64,000 nt of DNA from Anaerotruncus rubiinfantis (lineage in GTDB: Bacteria > Bacillota > Clostridia > Oscillospirales > Ruminococcaceae). The stretch spans positions 372,001 to 436,000 of the forward strand of contig NZ_FKLA01000008.1 in the NCBI RefSeq assembly GCF_900078395.1. Direction: 5' to 3'. Below, piece by piece: positions 42,484 through 50,749 of this stretch. Position numbers and translations under genes: made by a program. The stretch's first letter is position 1, and each line of letters opens with the position of its first letter. Under the pieces are notes generated by a model. The model was not told the DNA's origin and did not search any database. It was given only the letters and a program-made list of their open reading frames with translations.

Positions 42484-44614
42484 ACAGCTGTTAAAAGCAA
42501 AAATTCCTTGTGAAGAGACCGGCATAGAAGTCAAGCGTTCCCTATGCGATATCTGTACCCCGGGGATGCATTGCGGTTTGAATGTCTATGTAAAAGACGG
42601 CACAATCCTCAAGGTGGAAGGCGTCGAAAATTATCCTGGCAGCAATGGCAAAATTTGTACCAAGGGAGCCTGCACCAGACAGTATGTTTACCGCAAAAAC
42701 CGGATCCGCACCCCCTTGCGCCGGATAGGCGCCCGAGGGGAAGGAAAATTTGAGGAGATCAGCTGGGAGGAGGCATATCGGGAGATCGCGGGGCGTCTCA
42801 ATGAGATAAAAGCCCAGGATGGCCCTGAGGCGGTGGCCTGGTTCACCGGATACAGCAAATGGTACCGTCCTTGGCTGCACCGGTTGGTCCATTCCTTTGG
42901 AAGCCTCAATTACGGCACCGAAAGCTCCTGCTGCAACACCGCCACCGGCATGGCTTGGAAAACCATCGCCGGCCGGGGATTCCGGGGGGATTTCGCCAAC
43001 GCCAACCTGCTCATCGGCTGGGGCTGCAACACCCTTATCGGCAACCATGTGGTGGCAAGAGCTCATCTGGCGCTGAAAAAACGAGGGGGTAAGGTGATCA
43101 TCATCGATCCCCGCATCACTCCCACCACCCAGAAGCTGGCGGATATCCATCTGCAAATCCGTCCCGGCACCGATGGCGCGCTGGCTTTGGGCATGGGCAA
43201 TACCCTCATCCAAAACGGCTGGATCGATCAGCCTTTCATTGACAAATATGTCCACGGCTTTGCAGAATATAAAGCGTATGTGTCTCAGTTTACTCCGGAG
43301 CGCACCCAGGAGATCACCGGGGTGGACAAAGACCTGATTATCAAGGCCGCTCATTTGTACGCCACCTCCGGCCCGGTGGCGGGATATTTTCCCTCCGCCG
43401 CGGTGACCCATCACATCAACGGTTATAACAACATGCGGGCGATCATGTCTCTGGAGGTGCTCATCGGCAATGTGGATCGCAAAGGCGGGGTGGTGCCGGT
43501 TTATCCCAGCTTGGTCTATGCCGACGGGGGTTTCCCCACCATGGAACGGGCGTTTTTAAACGATGTGAAGCCCCAAAATTGCCGCTCGCCCATCGGCAGT
43601 GGCAGCTTCCCCCTTTGGTACGCCCTCACCGACGAATATCAGGCCATGACCCTGGCCGGGCAGATCCGGGAACAAAAGCCCTATCCCATCCGGGCGCTGG
43701 GCGCCTTTGGGATGAATCACCGGATGTTCCCTCAGCCAACCGAGATGCTAGGGGCGCTGGAAAAATTGGATTTCATTTTTGCCACCGACCTCATCATGAC
43801 CGAAACCTGCCGGTATGCCGACATCGTGCTCCCCGCATGTTCCTCTTTGGAGCGCAGCGAGCTCAAGGTATACGGCGGCGGATATCTCACCTGTACCACT
43901 CCAGCGATCCCGCCCCTTTACCAGTCCAAACCGGATACCCAGATTATCTGCGAGCTGGCGGGTTATTTGGATATAGAGGATGATCTGTTAAAAAGCGGCT
44001 ATGAAAAGACGATGGAATATCTGATCAGCAATCTGAGCGTTACCTTGGAGGAGCTGCGAGCGGCGCCCCTGCCTTTAAAAATGAAAGAAGCCGCCCCCCG
44101 CAAGCCCGGGTCCTTAAGGGAAAAGGGATTTGAAACCCCCACCGGTAAGCTGGAGCTTTATTCCGAAAAGATTATGCAGGTTCGGGGAGATCACACCGAA
44201 CTGGATCCCCTGCCGGTATGGAACGAATCCTTTGATTCGGCCGATAGGGAGGAATATCCCTTCACCCTCATCGCCGGAGCACGTCTGCCTCAAGCCATCC
44301 ACACCCGCACCCATGAGCTGCCCTGGGCAAAAAATATGCGCCCTGACCCCACGGCGGATATCCATCCCCAAGACGCCAAAGCATTGGGCCTGCAGGAAGG
44401 GGATTGGATGCAAATCATCGGGGAGAAGGGCAGTGTGACGGTCAAGGTGCATCTTTCCGGCGCGGGGCTGCCCGGGGATGTTTATATGTATCACGGTTAC
44501 GCTCAGGCGGATATCAACGAGCTGATCGGGAAAGCCCATCTGGATCCATACAGCGGATTCCCGGGATATCGCCAGGTGCGGTGCAAGCTTGTGAAAGGGG
44601 AGGGCGCAAAATGA
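42470..44614 (+). CDS. Molybdopterin oxidoreductase, catalytic subunit (DMSO reductase superfamily)
   Basis: 714 residues from ATG 42470, with GGAGG eight bases upstream. An N-terminal 4Fe-4S motif is C26-x2-C29-x5-C35-x27-C63. The metal-ligand region reads YGTESSCCNTATGMAW (Cys154 or Cys155 the likely Mo/W ligand). Cofactor-binding segments such as IIIDPRITPTTQKLADIHLQ, RPGTDGALALGMG and the C-terminal molydop domain (HTRTHELPWAKNM, IHPQDAKALGLQEGDWMQI) are complete. No Tat signal, so cytoplasmic. The shape is closest to formate/thiosulfate/transhydroxylase-like soluble enzymes. The substrate is not identifiable here. Confidence 0.92.
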   Translation: MATIEQLLKAKIPCEETGIEVKRSLCDICTPGMHCGLNVYVKDGTILKVEGVENYPGSNGKICTKGACTRQYVYRKNRIRTPLRRIGARGEGKFEEISWEEAYREIAGRLNEIKAQDGPEAVAWFTGYSKWYRPWLHRLVHSFGSLNYGTESSCCNTATGMAWKTIAGRGFRGDFANANLLIGWGCNTLIGNHVVARAHLALKKRGGKVIIIDPRITPTTQKLADIHLQIRPGTDGALALGMGNTLIQNGWIDQPFIDKYVHGFAEYKAYVSQFTPERTQEITGVDKDLIIKAAHLYATSGPVAGYFPSAAVTHHINGYNNMRAIMSLEVLIGNVDRKGGVVPVYPSLVYADGGFPTMERAFLNDVKPQNCRSPIGSGSFPLWYALTDEYQAMTLAGQIREQKPYPIRALGAFGMNHRMFPQPTEMLGALEKLDFIFATDLIMTETCRYADIVLPACSSLERSELKVYGGGYLTCTTPAIPPLYQSKPDTQIICELAGYLDIEDDLLKSGYEKTMEYLISNLSVTLEELRAAPLPLKMKEAAPRKPGSLREKGFETPTGKLELYSEKIMQVRGDHTELDPLPVWNESFDSADREEYPFTLIAGARLPQAIHTRTHELPWAKNMRPDPTADIHPQDAKALGLQEGDWMQIIGEKGSVTVKVHLSGAGLPGDVYMYHGYAQADINELIGKAHLDPYSGFPGYRQVRCKLVKGEGAK

Positions 44615-45126
44615 AGCTGATTTTAGATTTTGATTCGGACAAATGCGTATCCTGCGGCGCCTGCGCCATTTCCTGCATGGATCAAAACGATATCGATCCC
44701 TTTACCGATCCCCCGTTTCGCCATGTTTATTTAGAGGAACAGACCGCCGGCGGCAAGCTGCAGCTGCTCCATCTTTCCATCAGCTGTATGCATTGTGAGG
44801 ACGCACCCTGTGTCAAGGCCTGCCCGGTGGGATGCATCTATAAAGATCCGGATACCGGGCTTACCCTTTACGACAACGCCAACTGCATCGGCTGCCACAG
44901 CTGTTCCATGGCCTGCCCCTTCGGCGCGCCCGGATTCTCAGCGGGCAAGATGGTCAAATGCGACGGCTGCCTGATCCGGGTACAACACGGCTTGCAGCCC
45001 GCTTGCGTGAGAGGCTGCCCCTATGACGCGATCCAGCTGCTTACAGAAGCGGAATATCAAGAAAAGCAAAACGCCGCATCTTTAAAACGGATGAGCGAAG
45101 AAATTTTAAACCGGCTGCCCCGATAA
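44611..45126 (+). CDS. Ferredoxin-type iron-sulfur subunit (four-cluster, DmsB/HycB type)
   Basis: 171 residues; ATG 44611 overlaps the preceding stop (ATGA). Four Cys sets are visible: CVSCGACAISC, CMHCEDAPCVKACPVGC, CIGCHSCSMACPFG and CDGCLIRVQHGLQPACVRGC. This is the pattern of the electron-wire subunit of DMSO-reductase-type enzymes. It links the molybdopterin subunit to the FAD protein encoded two genes upstream. A longer frame starting at 44404 lies inside the upstream gene and is rejected. Confidence 0.93.
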   Translation: MKLILDFDSDKCVSCGACAISCMDQNDIDPFTDPPFRHVYLEEQTAGGKLQLLHLSISCMHCEDAPCVKACPVGCIYKDPDTGLTLYDNANCIGCHSCSMACPFGAPGFSAGKMVKCDGCLIRVQHGLQPACVRGCPYDAIQLLTEAEYQEKQNAASLKRMSEEILNRLPR

Positions 45127-45194
45127 AACGCAGCCCCGGCAAAACAATGATTGAAAGCCGCTGGTGGCGGCATGATAGAAAGGAGTCAAAGGAT

Positions 45195-45470
45195 ATGGCA
45201 AAGAAAATTATCATCTATGGAAGCAAGGAATGCGGCCGCTGCAACGACGCGAAAGAGGCTCTGGACAAAGAGGGGATCCGTTATGGATATGTGGATGTCA
45301 TCGCCAGTTTAGCGCATCTGCAAAAGTATCTCAATGTCCGGGACGCGCATCCGGAAGTTTTTGCAGAAGCGGTAAAATTAGGCAAGGTGGGCCTGCCGGT
45401 TTATGTGATCGACGACGATCAGGTTTATACCGGCGCTATCGCCGAGATGGATCTGGATCTGTTCCGTTAA
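45195..45470 (+). CDS. Glutaredoxin-like protein
   Basis: 91 residues from ATG 45195, which has AAGGAGTCAAAGGAT upstream. The redox site CGRC follows IIIYGSKE, and KVGLPVYVIDDDQVYTG holds the cis-Pro. The insert LQKYLNVRDAHPEVFAEAVK is found in a subgroup of anaerobe glutaredoxins. It may reduce a disulfide in the neighbouring system. A hairpin follows. Confidence 0.82.
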   Translation: MAKKIIIYGSKECGRCNDAKEALDKEGIRYGYVDVIASLAHLQKYLNVRDAHPEVFAEAVKLGKVGLPVYVIDDDQVYTGAIAEMDLDLFR

Positions 45471-45481
45471 TCCGGCTCATA

Positions 45482-45521
45482 GCCGGGGTGCTTTTGTGGC
45501 GATGCGCAAAAGCACCCCGGC
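45482..45521 (+). terminator. Strong hairpin between glutaredoxin-like and moeA genes
   Basis: A perfect 15-bp stem (45482-45496 with 45507-45521). The next bases are AACAAAGC, without U tract, so it is more likely an attenuator or stabiliser within the operon. Confidence 0.65.
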
Positions 45522-45554
45522 AACAAAGCTTTACCGGGAGGAAAAAGGATAGGT

Positions 45555-46781
45555 ATGAATCAATGGGATCTGATGGGGGAAGGGCTGGAATATGAAGCGG
45601 CGGTGGCACTGCTGCTGGAACATACCCCCCGCCCGAAAAGCATTGAAACGCTCCCCTTATTGGACGCCCTTGGGCGGATCGCGGGGGCGGATATCATCTC
45701 GCCAATCAGCCACCCCCCTTTTGACCGTTCCCCCCTGGACGGCTACGCCCTGCGCGCCCGGGGGATCCAATTTGCCTCTCCCGCTGTGCCGGCGCGCCTT
45801 TCGGTGGCGGGCAAAGCCTGCGCGGGGGAGGTGTTTCCCAGGGCGCTGCTGGAGGGGGAAGCGCTGCGGGTCATGACCGGCGCGATGCTGCCCGCCGGCT
45901 GCGACTGCGTGATCCGCCAGGAGGACACGGATTATGGGGAGGATACCGTATCCGTCTACGCGCCGGTGAAGCCTTATGAGAACTACTGCTTCGGAGGGGA
46001 GGATATCCCCCTTGGCACGGTGCTTTTGCGGGCCGGGGAACAGATATCCTTCGCTTCGGCAGGCATCCTGGCCGGGGTGGGGATCTCACAGGCGCCGGTT
46101 TATGAAGCTCCCAAGGTTGGGATAATCTGTACCGGGGACGAGCTTTCCGATCCTGGCACACCCCTTGCACCGGGTAAAATCTACAACAGCAACCGTACCC
46201 TGCTTTGCGCCCGGCTGCGGGAACTGGGGATGACGGAAGTGGCGCATCCCTCCTGTCCGGACGACCCAAAGGCTATCTGCAAGGGCATCGACCAAATTTG
46301 GGAAACGGCGGATCTCATTGTCACCACCGGAGGGGTATCGGTGGGCCAGCGGGACTGGATGCGCACGGTGGTGGACCTGCTGGGCGCGCAGCCCCTCTTT
46401 TGGCGGATGCGCTTAAAGCCCGGCAGCCCGGCGCTGTGCGCCTTATATAAAGGCAAGCTGCTCATCTGCCTGTCCGGTAACCCCTTTGCTGCGCTTGCTA
46501 CCTTTGAGCTGTTGCTGCGCCCGGTATTAAGGCGCCTTTCCGGCATGACTGCCCCGGTTTTGACGCGTAAAACCGCTCTTTGCCAGAACGATTTTCCCAA
46601 AGGCGGTTGTTGCCGTCGGTTTGTCCGGGGGATTTATGAGGATCAAAAGGTGTACATTCAAAAGGGCAACCATTCCTCGTCGGCGCTGCTGCTTTGCACC
46701 GGATGCAACTGCTTTGTAGATATTCCGGTGGGGCAGGGGCCGTTGAAGGCGGGGGATACGGTATCGGTGCTTATGCTGTAA
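45555..46781 (+). CDS. moeA: Molybdopterin molybdenumtransferase
   Basis: 408 residues. Motifs: SPISHPPFDRSPLDGYALRA, VMTGAMLPAGCDCVIRQEDT, GGEDIPLGTVLLRAGEQISF, IICTGDELSDPGTPLAPGKI and the central TTGGVSVGQRDW. It inserts molybdate into adenylylated molybdopterin. GGGAGG lies 11-15 bases before ATG 45555. As the last gene of the molybdoenzyme operon it ensures cofactor supply for that enzyme. Confidence 0.95.
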   Translation: MNQWDLMGEGLEYEAAVALLLEHTPRPKSIETLPLLDALGRIAGADIISPISHPPFDRSPLDGYALRARGIQFASPAVPARLSVAGKACAGEVFPRALLEGEALRVMTGAMLPAGCDCVIRQEDTDYGEDTVSVYAPVKPYENYCFGGEDIPLGTVLLRAGEQISFASAGILAGVGISQAPVYEAPKVGIICTGDELSDPGTPLAPGKIYNSNRTLLCARLRELGMTEVAHPSCPDDPKAICKGIDQIWETADLIVTTGGVSVGQRDWMRTVVDLLGAQPLFWRMRLKPGSPALCALYKGKLLICLSGNPFAALATFELLLRPVLRRLSGMTAPVLTRKTALCQNDFPKGGCCRRFVRGIYEDQKVYIQKGNHSSSALLLCTGCNCFVDIPVGQGPLKAGDTVSVLML

Positions 46782-46826
46782 AGCGATGTGAAAAGAATGC
46801 GTTGCAAAACAGCCAAAAAACATTCA

Positions 46827-46863
46827 GAGACCAGGCACCCAAAACATAGGGGGGCCTGGTCTC
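46827..46863 (+). terminator. Terminator after moeA
   Basis: GAGACCAGGC (46827-46836) pairs with GCCTGGTCTC (46854-46863), followed after a few bases by a T-rich stretch. Confidence 0.7.
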
Positions 46864-46962
46864 CGCATTTGTTTTAAAGTTAATTTGTGAAAGAGAGCTT
46901 AAAACAAAACAATATAGAATAGTAGAGCACAACTGTCCACTGGTATTTGTGCTAAACAGTGA

Positions 46963-47184
46963 AATCACATTGCCAAAGAATGCACCCGCCTGGCTGACAA
47001 GTGGCAGCTAGAGAACTTAAATTACGAAACGCTGTACCGCGCCCATTTTCCCTTGGGGAGAAAATCAACGGCTGATTCACGGATGTTATGGCGCAAGAGT
47101 ATGGAGAAGCATCCGGAGAAAGTGAAGGAAACAGTAAAGCTGAAACGGGATTCAGAACGTTGGAAGATTTGCGGGAGAAACTGA
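46963..47184 (+). pseudogene. Coding remnant of unknown family
   Basis: An open + frame of 73 codons has no start codon but strongly protein-like content, for example RLADKWQLENLNYETLYRAH followed by FPLGRKSTADSRMLWRKSME. It stops at 47182-47184. Frames further right look like shifted continuations. I do not recognise the family. Confidence 0.35.
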
Positions 47185-47315
47185 CTCGGGGCACTGCAGG
47201 AGCGACATTCGTGAAGGGCAGCGGCCACCGGTAGAGTGAAGCCCAAAAGCGTTGGGAGCGGCTGTCCGGGTGGGAACGGTGTTGGACATCGTATGGGCGG
47301 TACCTAAACGAAAAC

Positions 47316-47365
47316 AAACAGCGAGCCCCGTTCCTTTTTGGAAGAAGGGGGCTCACTGTTTTGGG
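47316..47365 (+). terminator. Terminator-like hairpin
   Basis: A 14-bp stem with one mismatch (47316-47329 with 47348-47361) and an inner TTCC/GGAA stem is followed by TTTGGG. It may have ended the decayed gene upstream. Confidence 0.65.
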
Positions 47366-47652
47366 CCGACCATCTTATGCGGCGTTTCATCCACGAAGGA
47401 ATCAAACTTTGCCTGTATTTCTCTCAAATGTGCCTTTCGCTGGTCCGAAATTGACAAAATTATGACACTATTTCGTCATAGTTACCCTCTCATAATGCCC
47501 AACGGATCTGTATTACAGTGGAGTTACAGCCAAAATCAATCACAAGTCGATTTGAAAAAAGTATGACCCTGCTGAATGTTCTGGAATAGAATACGCAGAA
47601 ATCCGCATAACGCAAAAAGTCTGCAAACCGAAGTTTACAGACTTTTTATGAT

Positions 47653-47728
47653 TGGTGGAGACGAAGAGGATCGAACTCTCGACCTTACGGATGCGAACCG
47701 TACGCTCTCCCAGCTGAGCTACGCCCCC
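47653..47728 (-). tRNA. tRNA-Ala (anticodon CGC)
   Basis: A complete 76-nt cloverleaf on the - strand with encoded CCA: acceptor GGGGGCG, D-arm GCTC/GAGC, anticodon stem TACGG/CCGTA with loop TTCGCAT (anticodon CGC, codon GCG), T-arm GAGAG/CTCTT with TTCGATC. Two acceptor pairs are G-U wobbles. Confidence 0.95.
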
Positions 47729-47857
47729 AATTTATTCACAGCCTGGACACAACCCGCAGACTGCAAGAGTTATTATATCATGGGAAGAAAATCATGTCAA
47801 TATATTTTTCGACAGATATTTAAAAAATTGTGTTGGCGGCTGTATCTGAAAAAGAAA

Positions 47858-47881
47858 AGCCATCCGATTGCTCGGATGGCT
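47858..47881 (-). terminator. Terminator of the HMA-like gene
   Basis: AGCCATCCGA (47858-47867) pairs with its complement (47872-47881). On the - strand the stem is followed by TTTCTTTTT. Confidence 0.85.
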
Positions 47882-47906
47882 CAAGCTGGGATTTTGCGGT
47901 ATTATG

Positions 47907-48146
47907 TCAGCGGGTGTGGATGTCGCTGGCATCCGCCGCAATCTGGTACCCCAGCTTGTTTAAGCGGTTTTCGATTTTGTCATAAGAGGTGCCGGAACTG
48001 TCATAATCGACTGCTACCAGATGATGTTCGGTATTGACGCTGACCGATGAAACACCGTGCAGTTGGTCAAGCTCCGATTTTACGTCCTTCAGATCGTGCT
48101 TACCGTTCAGGTTTTCAATGATAAAATAAGCGCTTTCGTTTGGCAT
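47907..48146 (-). CDS. HMA-like small protein lacking the CxxC metal site
   Basis: 79 residues with the ferredoxin-like pattern of heavy-metal-associated domains: FIIENLNGKHDLKDVKSELD, LHGVSSVSVNTEHHLVAVDY and IENRLNKLGYQI. The usual GMxCxxC loop reads NGKHDLKD, so no thiolate metal site exists. His residues in the loop and the strand may substitute, or it may have a non-metal role. GAGGTGATATT lies upstream of ATG 48146. Monocistronic. Confidence 0.75.
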   Translation of the reverse strand: MPNESAYFIIENLNGKHDLKDVKSELDQLHGVSSVSVNTEHHLVAVDYDSSGTSYDKIENRLNKLGYQIAADASDIHTR

Positions 48147-48211
48147 AATATCACCTCAGAAATAGCATTCCCGATAACCTAAGAAAAAATAAGATGAAAT
48201 AATTGAGATAA

Positions 48212-48247
48212 AAACAATGCGCTTCACATACGTGAAGCGCATTGTTT
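48212..48247 (-). terminator. Terminator of the collagen-like gene
   Basis: A perfect 16-bp stem (48212-48227 with 48232-48247) begins in the stop codon of the gene and ends in TTTTTATC on the - strand. Confidence 0.85.
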
Positions 48248-49182
48248 CAACTAATTGAAGCGACGCGTACAATAGAAAAGCTCCCAGTGATTGGGATATC
48301 CTGAGAAGTGCGCAGTTTCAGCCGGATATACACCTGAACAGGCGCATATTCCAAAAAGCCGCCCGTTGCGGCGATGGGATGCATATCGGTGATGCTTTGT
48401 ACAGAAGAAGAATACCATATCTCATTTGAAACACCAACTATAGGGACAATTTGCATATAACCGCCTTCAGGAAGACGGGACTGAATGGCGTAAGTGAAAA
48501 GATAGATATTGCCCGGCTGCAGGATGATAACCGTTTTATCCGGTGACAGGGTAATTAAGTCGCTGTTCTTGATATTGATATCGAATACGAACATATCATT
48601 GTCGCGGTAAGTGGCAGGAGAAACGGTAAACTGTGCACAGGCATTGTTGAAAATTCCCGATGGCCCGGTTCCTCCCGTCGGACCGGTTGCGCCGGTGATA
48701 CCAGTCGGACCGGTTGCGCCGGGATTGCCTTGGGGCCCAGTTGCGCCGGAAATTCCAGCGGGGCCAGTAGGCCCGGTTGCCCCGGTTTTGCCAGGCAACC
48801 CTGTCGCGCCGGTGGGTCCAGTTATACCGGCGGGCCCCATGGGCCCGATTGCACCGGTGGCTCCAGTCGGACCAGTGGGGCCGGTGATACCGCCAGTTCC
48901 GGTGCCAGCAGGCCCAGTAGGCCCGGTTGCGCCCCGCGGACCTGTCGGACCTGTCGGACCAGTAGGACCCGGAATTCCGATGCCGGCCGGCCCGGTTGCT
49001 CCAGTCTGGCCGGTCGGCCCAGGTAGCCCCATAGGTCCCTGCGGTCCTGTTGCGCCGGTGGGGCCAGTGGGCCCTGTAATGAACGGCGGGGGCGGCGGAA
49101 CCGGGCAAGGGGGGACCGGTGGCGGGCAGGGGCTGCCGCAATTGTGGTTGGCAGGATGTCTATATTGATGATAAGAATTCAT
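48247..49182 (-). CDS. Collagen-like repeat protein with BclA-type C-terminal domain
   Basis: 311 residues. A short N-terminus ([20 protein letters not shown]) leads into a Pro-rich stretch. About 45 Gly-X-Y triplets follow, mostly GPT, GAT and GPQ/GPM, over roughly residues 36-180. The C-terminal domain of about 130 residues resembles the trimerising jelly-roll tip of BclA-type exosporium proteins ([20 protein letters not shown]). Such proteins form trimeric filaments on spore surfaces. AAGGAGG lies 9-10 bases upstream of ATG 49182. Confidence 0.9.
   Translation of the reverse strand: MNSYHQYRHPANHNCGSPCPPPVPPCPVPPPPPFITGPTGPTGATGPQGPMGLPGPTGQTGATGPAGIGIPGPTGPTGPTGPRGATGPTGPAGTGTGGITGPTGPTGATGAIGPMGPAGITGPTGATGLPGKTGATGPTGPAGISGATGPQGNPGATGPTGITGATGPTGGTGPSGIFNNACAQFTVSPATYRDNDMFVFDINIKNSDLITLSPDKTVIILQPGNIYLFTYAIQSRLPEGGYMQIVPIVGVSNEIWYSSSVQSITDMHPIAATGGFLEYAPVQVYIRLKLRTSQDIPITGSFSIVRVASIS
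48650..49075 (-). repeat. Collagen-coding triplet repeat array
   Basis: Degenerate 9-base repeats encode Gly-Pro-Thr/Gly-Ala-Thr units. Such tracts commonly vary in length between strains by slippage or recombination. Confidence 0.8.
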
Positions 49183-49335
49183 GTCTGATGCCTCCTTGGG
49201 ATGAGTCCCTCCTTCATCCTATGCGCGAAGACGGAAAACGGACTTTAACCGGGAGGAAAAGATCTGGGCAAGGCAGTGAAAGGGGTATCTTGTGTGCACT
49301 AATAGGGTGAATACAAGAGAAAAGGAATGGTGGCT

Positions 49336-49956
49336 ATGAAACGCGGTTTCTCCCAATATCTCCTGTTGCTTGGAATTTGCACCTGCCTTTTATTGAGCGC
49401 ATGCGGCAAGAAAGTATTGATCGGTACACCGCCGCAAACTGCATTTCCACCCGCGGCCGCATCTGAAACGCAAGCTTTCTCCTCCATGCCGCCGGGTTTG
49501 GATTCACAAACTACCGGCAGCCTGAGCGATGAAGAACAGCGTATGGTTGACGCATATCTGGTGATTTTCGATTGGATTTACCAGGAGGACCCCGCGCTCA
49601 ATACCGAGATTAAAAAGATCGCGGTCGATACCGCCGGGATGCAGAATCTGACCACGCCTGCAAAGGAGGCTCTGTTCGCCGGGCTGGAAAGCTACGGCTG
49701 CGAGCTGCTCGACAAAAGTTATGCGCAGCTGAAGGAGGAAGGTTATCTCACGGTGGAGGAATCTGGTCGGCCGGGCGGATTTGCGGATGGGATTCTGGTT
49801 TCAATTGAGGATGAGCCATATACGGATGGGAAGATCCGCTTCAACGTAGAAAAATGGCGCGGCCCGCTTGGCGCGGTGATGTTTCACGGCAATCTGATTG
49901 CGTGGGACGGAAATGCCTGGCAGGTTACCGAAAAAGGGGATATGATGATGGCTTGA
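49336..49956 (+). CDS. Lipoprotein of unknown function
   Basis: 206 residues from ATG 49336. Basic start MKRGFSQYLLLLGICTCLL then lipobox LSAC give a lipoprotein. A Pro/Ala/Ser/Thr linker follows, then a mixed globular domain that begins LSDEEQRMVDAYLVIFDWIY and ends with WRGPLGAVMFHGNLIAWDGN. I do not recognise the family. It stands alone, 70 bases upstream of a yccF-like gene. Confidence 0.8.
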   Translation: MKRGFSQYLLLLGICTCLLLSACGKKVLIGTPPQTAFPPAAASETQAFSSMPPGLDSQTTGSLSDEEQRMVDAYLVIFDWIYQEDPALNTEIKKIAVDTAGMQNLTTPAKEALFAGLESYGCELLDKSYAQLKEEGYLTVEESGRPGGFADGILVSIEDEPYTDGKIRFNVEKWRGPLGAVMFHGNLIAWDGNAWQVTEKGDMMMA

Positions 49957-50026
49957 GTGAGGAACAGGATTTCCCGGTTGAAGCCAGAAAGTGCTTTAAA
50001 TCGTTTCTTTAAAAGGAGGGATAGAG

Positions 50027-50392
50027 ATGGGATGCCTTGGAAATCTGCTTTGGTTTTTATTTGGGGGACTCTGGATGGGGCTTGGATGGCTGGCGACCGG
50101 AGTTCTGTGGTGTATCACGATTGTGGGAATCCCAGTAGGAACCCAGTGCTTTAAATTCGCACAGCTCGCCTTTTTTCCTTTTGGAAAGGAGGTTCAATAT
50201 GGCGGCGGCGCGGTTTCGCTTTTGCTCAACATCCTGTGGCTGATCTTCGGCGGGATTCCGCTTGCTGTCGGATCGGCAGTCAACGGCTGCCTTTTCTGTA
50301 TCACAATTATTGGCATCCCGTTTGGCAAACAGTGCTTCAAGATGGCACAGCTTGCCCTGATGCCGTTTGGGGCTTCGGTCATCTGCAAATAA
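50027..50392 (+). CDS. YccF-domain membrane protein
   Basis: 121 residues formed of two similar halves, each with a Trp/Gly-rich helix and a CITI(V/I)GIP motif: GCLGNLLWFLFGGLWMGLGW, CITIVGIPVGTQCFKFAQLA, then LLNILWLIFGGIPLAVG and CITIIGIPFGKQCFKMAQLA with LMPFG. This is the YccF family of inner-membrane proteins, whose role is not established. AAAGGAGGG lies upstream. A perfect terminator follows. Confidence 0.9.
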   Translation: MGCLGNLLWFLFGGLWMGLGWLATGVLWCITIVGIPVGTQCFKFAQLAFFPFGKEVQYGGGAVSLLLNILWLIFGGIPLAVGSAVNGCLFCITIIGIPFGKQCFKMAQLALMPFGASVICK

Positions 50393-50398
50393 CCTGTC

Positions 50399-50430
50399 AA
50401 AAGCCTCCGCGGCATGCCGCGGAGGCTTTT
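50399..50430. terminator. Bidirectional terminator
   Basis: A perfect palindrome AAAAGCCTCCGCGGCA/TGCCGCGGAGGCTTTT. It ends yccF on + and ybjQ on -. Confidence 0.92.
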
Positions 50431-50437
50431 AGGGGAA

Positions 50438-50749
50438 TTATTTATATTTGACAGCGGTTCCGTAGGCGATGACCTCGGCCGCGCCCTGCATCACTGATGA
50501 CGAGGCGTAGCGCATATTGAGAACCGCGTCCGCGCCAAGCGCTTCGGCTTCGTCAACCATGCGTTTGACGGCGATCTGCCGCGCCTGATTGAGCATTTCG
50601 GTGTAGCCGGTGATCTCACCGCCCACCAGGGTTTTCATCCCGGCCATGAAGTCCTTGCCAAAGTTTTTCGACTGGACGACATTCCCTTTCACAAGTCCCA
50701 GAACTTCAAATTCCTTCCCTGGGATATAATCAATATTTACCAGCAGCAT
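50438..50749 (-). CDS. YbjQ/UPF0145 family protein
   Basis: 103 residues from ATG 50749, with AAGGAGG eight bases upstream. The start MLLVNIDYIPGKEFEVLGLV, the GLVKGNVVQSKNFGKDFMAG segment and GADAVLNMRYASSS match this small pentameric family of unknown role. Its start lies inside the 3' end of the merR-type gene (20-base overlap), so it is translationally coupled to that regulator. Confidence 0.92.
   Translation of the reverse strand: MLLVNIDYIPGKEFEVLGLVKGNVVQSKNFGKDFMAGMKTLVGGEITGYTEMLNQARQIAVKRMVDEAEALGADAVLNMRYASSSVMQGAAEVIAYGTAVKYK

Larger units (their letters stand above)
46782..47652. other. Intergenic region with terminators and a decayed gene
   Basis: Contains the moeA terminator, the remnant at 46963-47184 and the hairpin at 47316-47361. 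The stretch 47370-47650 shows no supported feature before the tRNA gene. Confidence 0.55.

Noticed and set aside
45470..45554. Molybdenum-cofactor riboswitch before moeA
   Set aside because: Only a simple 15-bp hairpin is present; the space is too short for the known Moco aptamer.
48611..49168. Pro/Val/Gly-rich 185-codon frame on +
   Set aside because: Mirror reading of the collagen triplet array in the real - strand gene.
49215..49223. SigK -10 element (CATAGGATG on -) before the collagen-like gene
   Set aside because: The -10 fits only in part and no convincing -35 AC was found at the right distance. Late sporulation control remains likely from function, not from this site.
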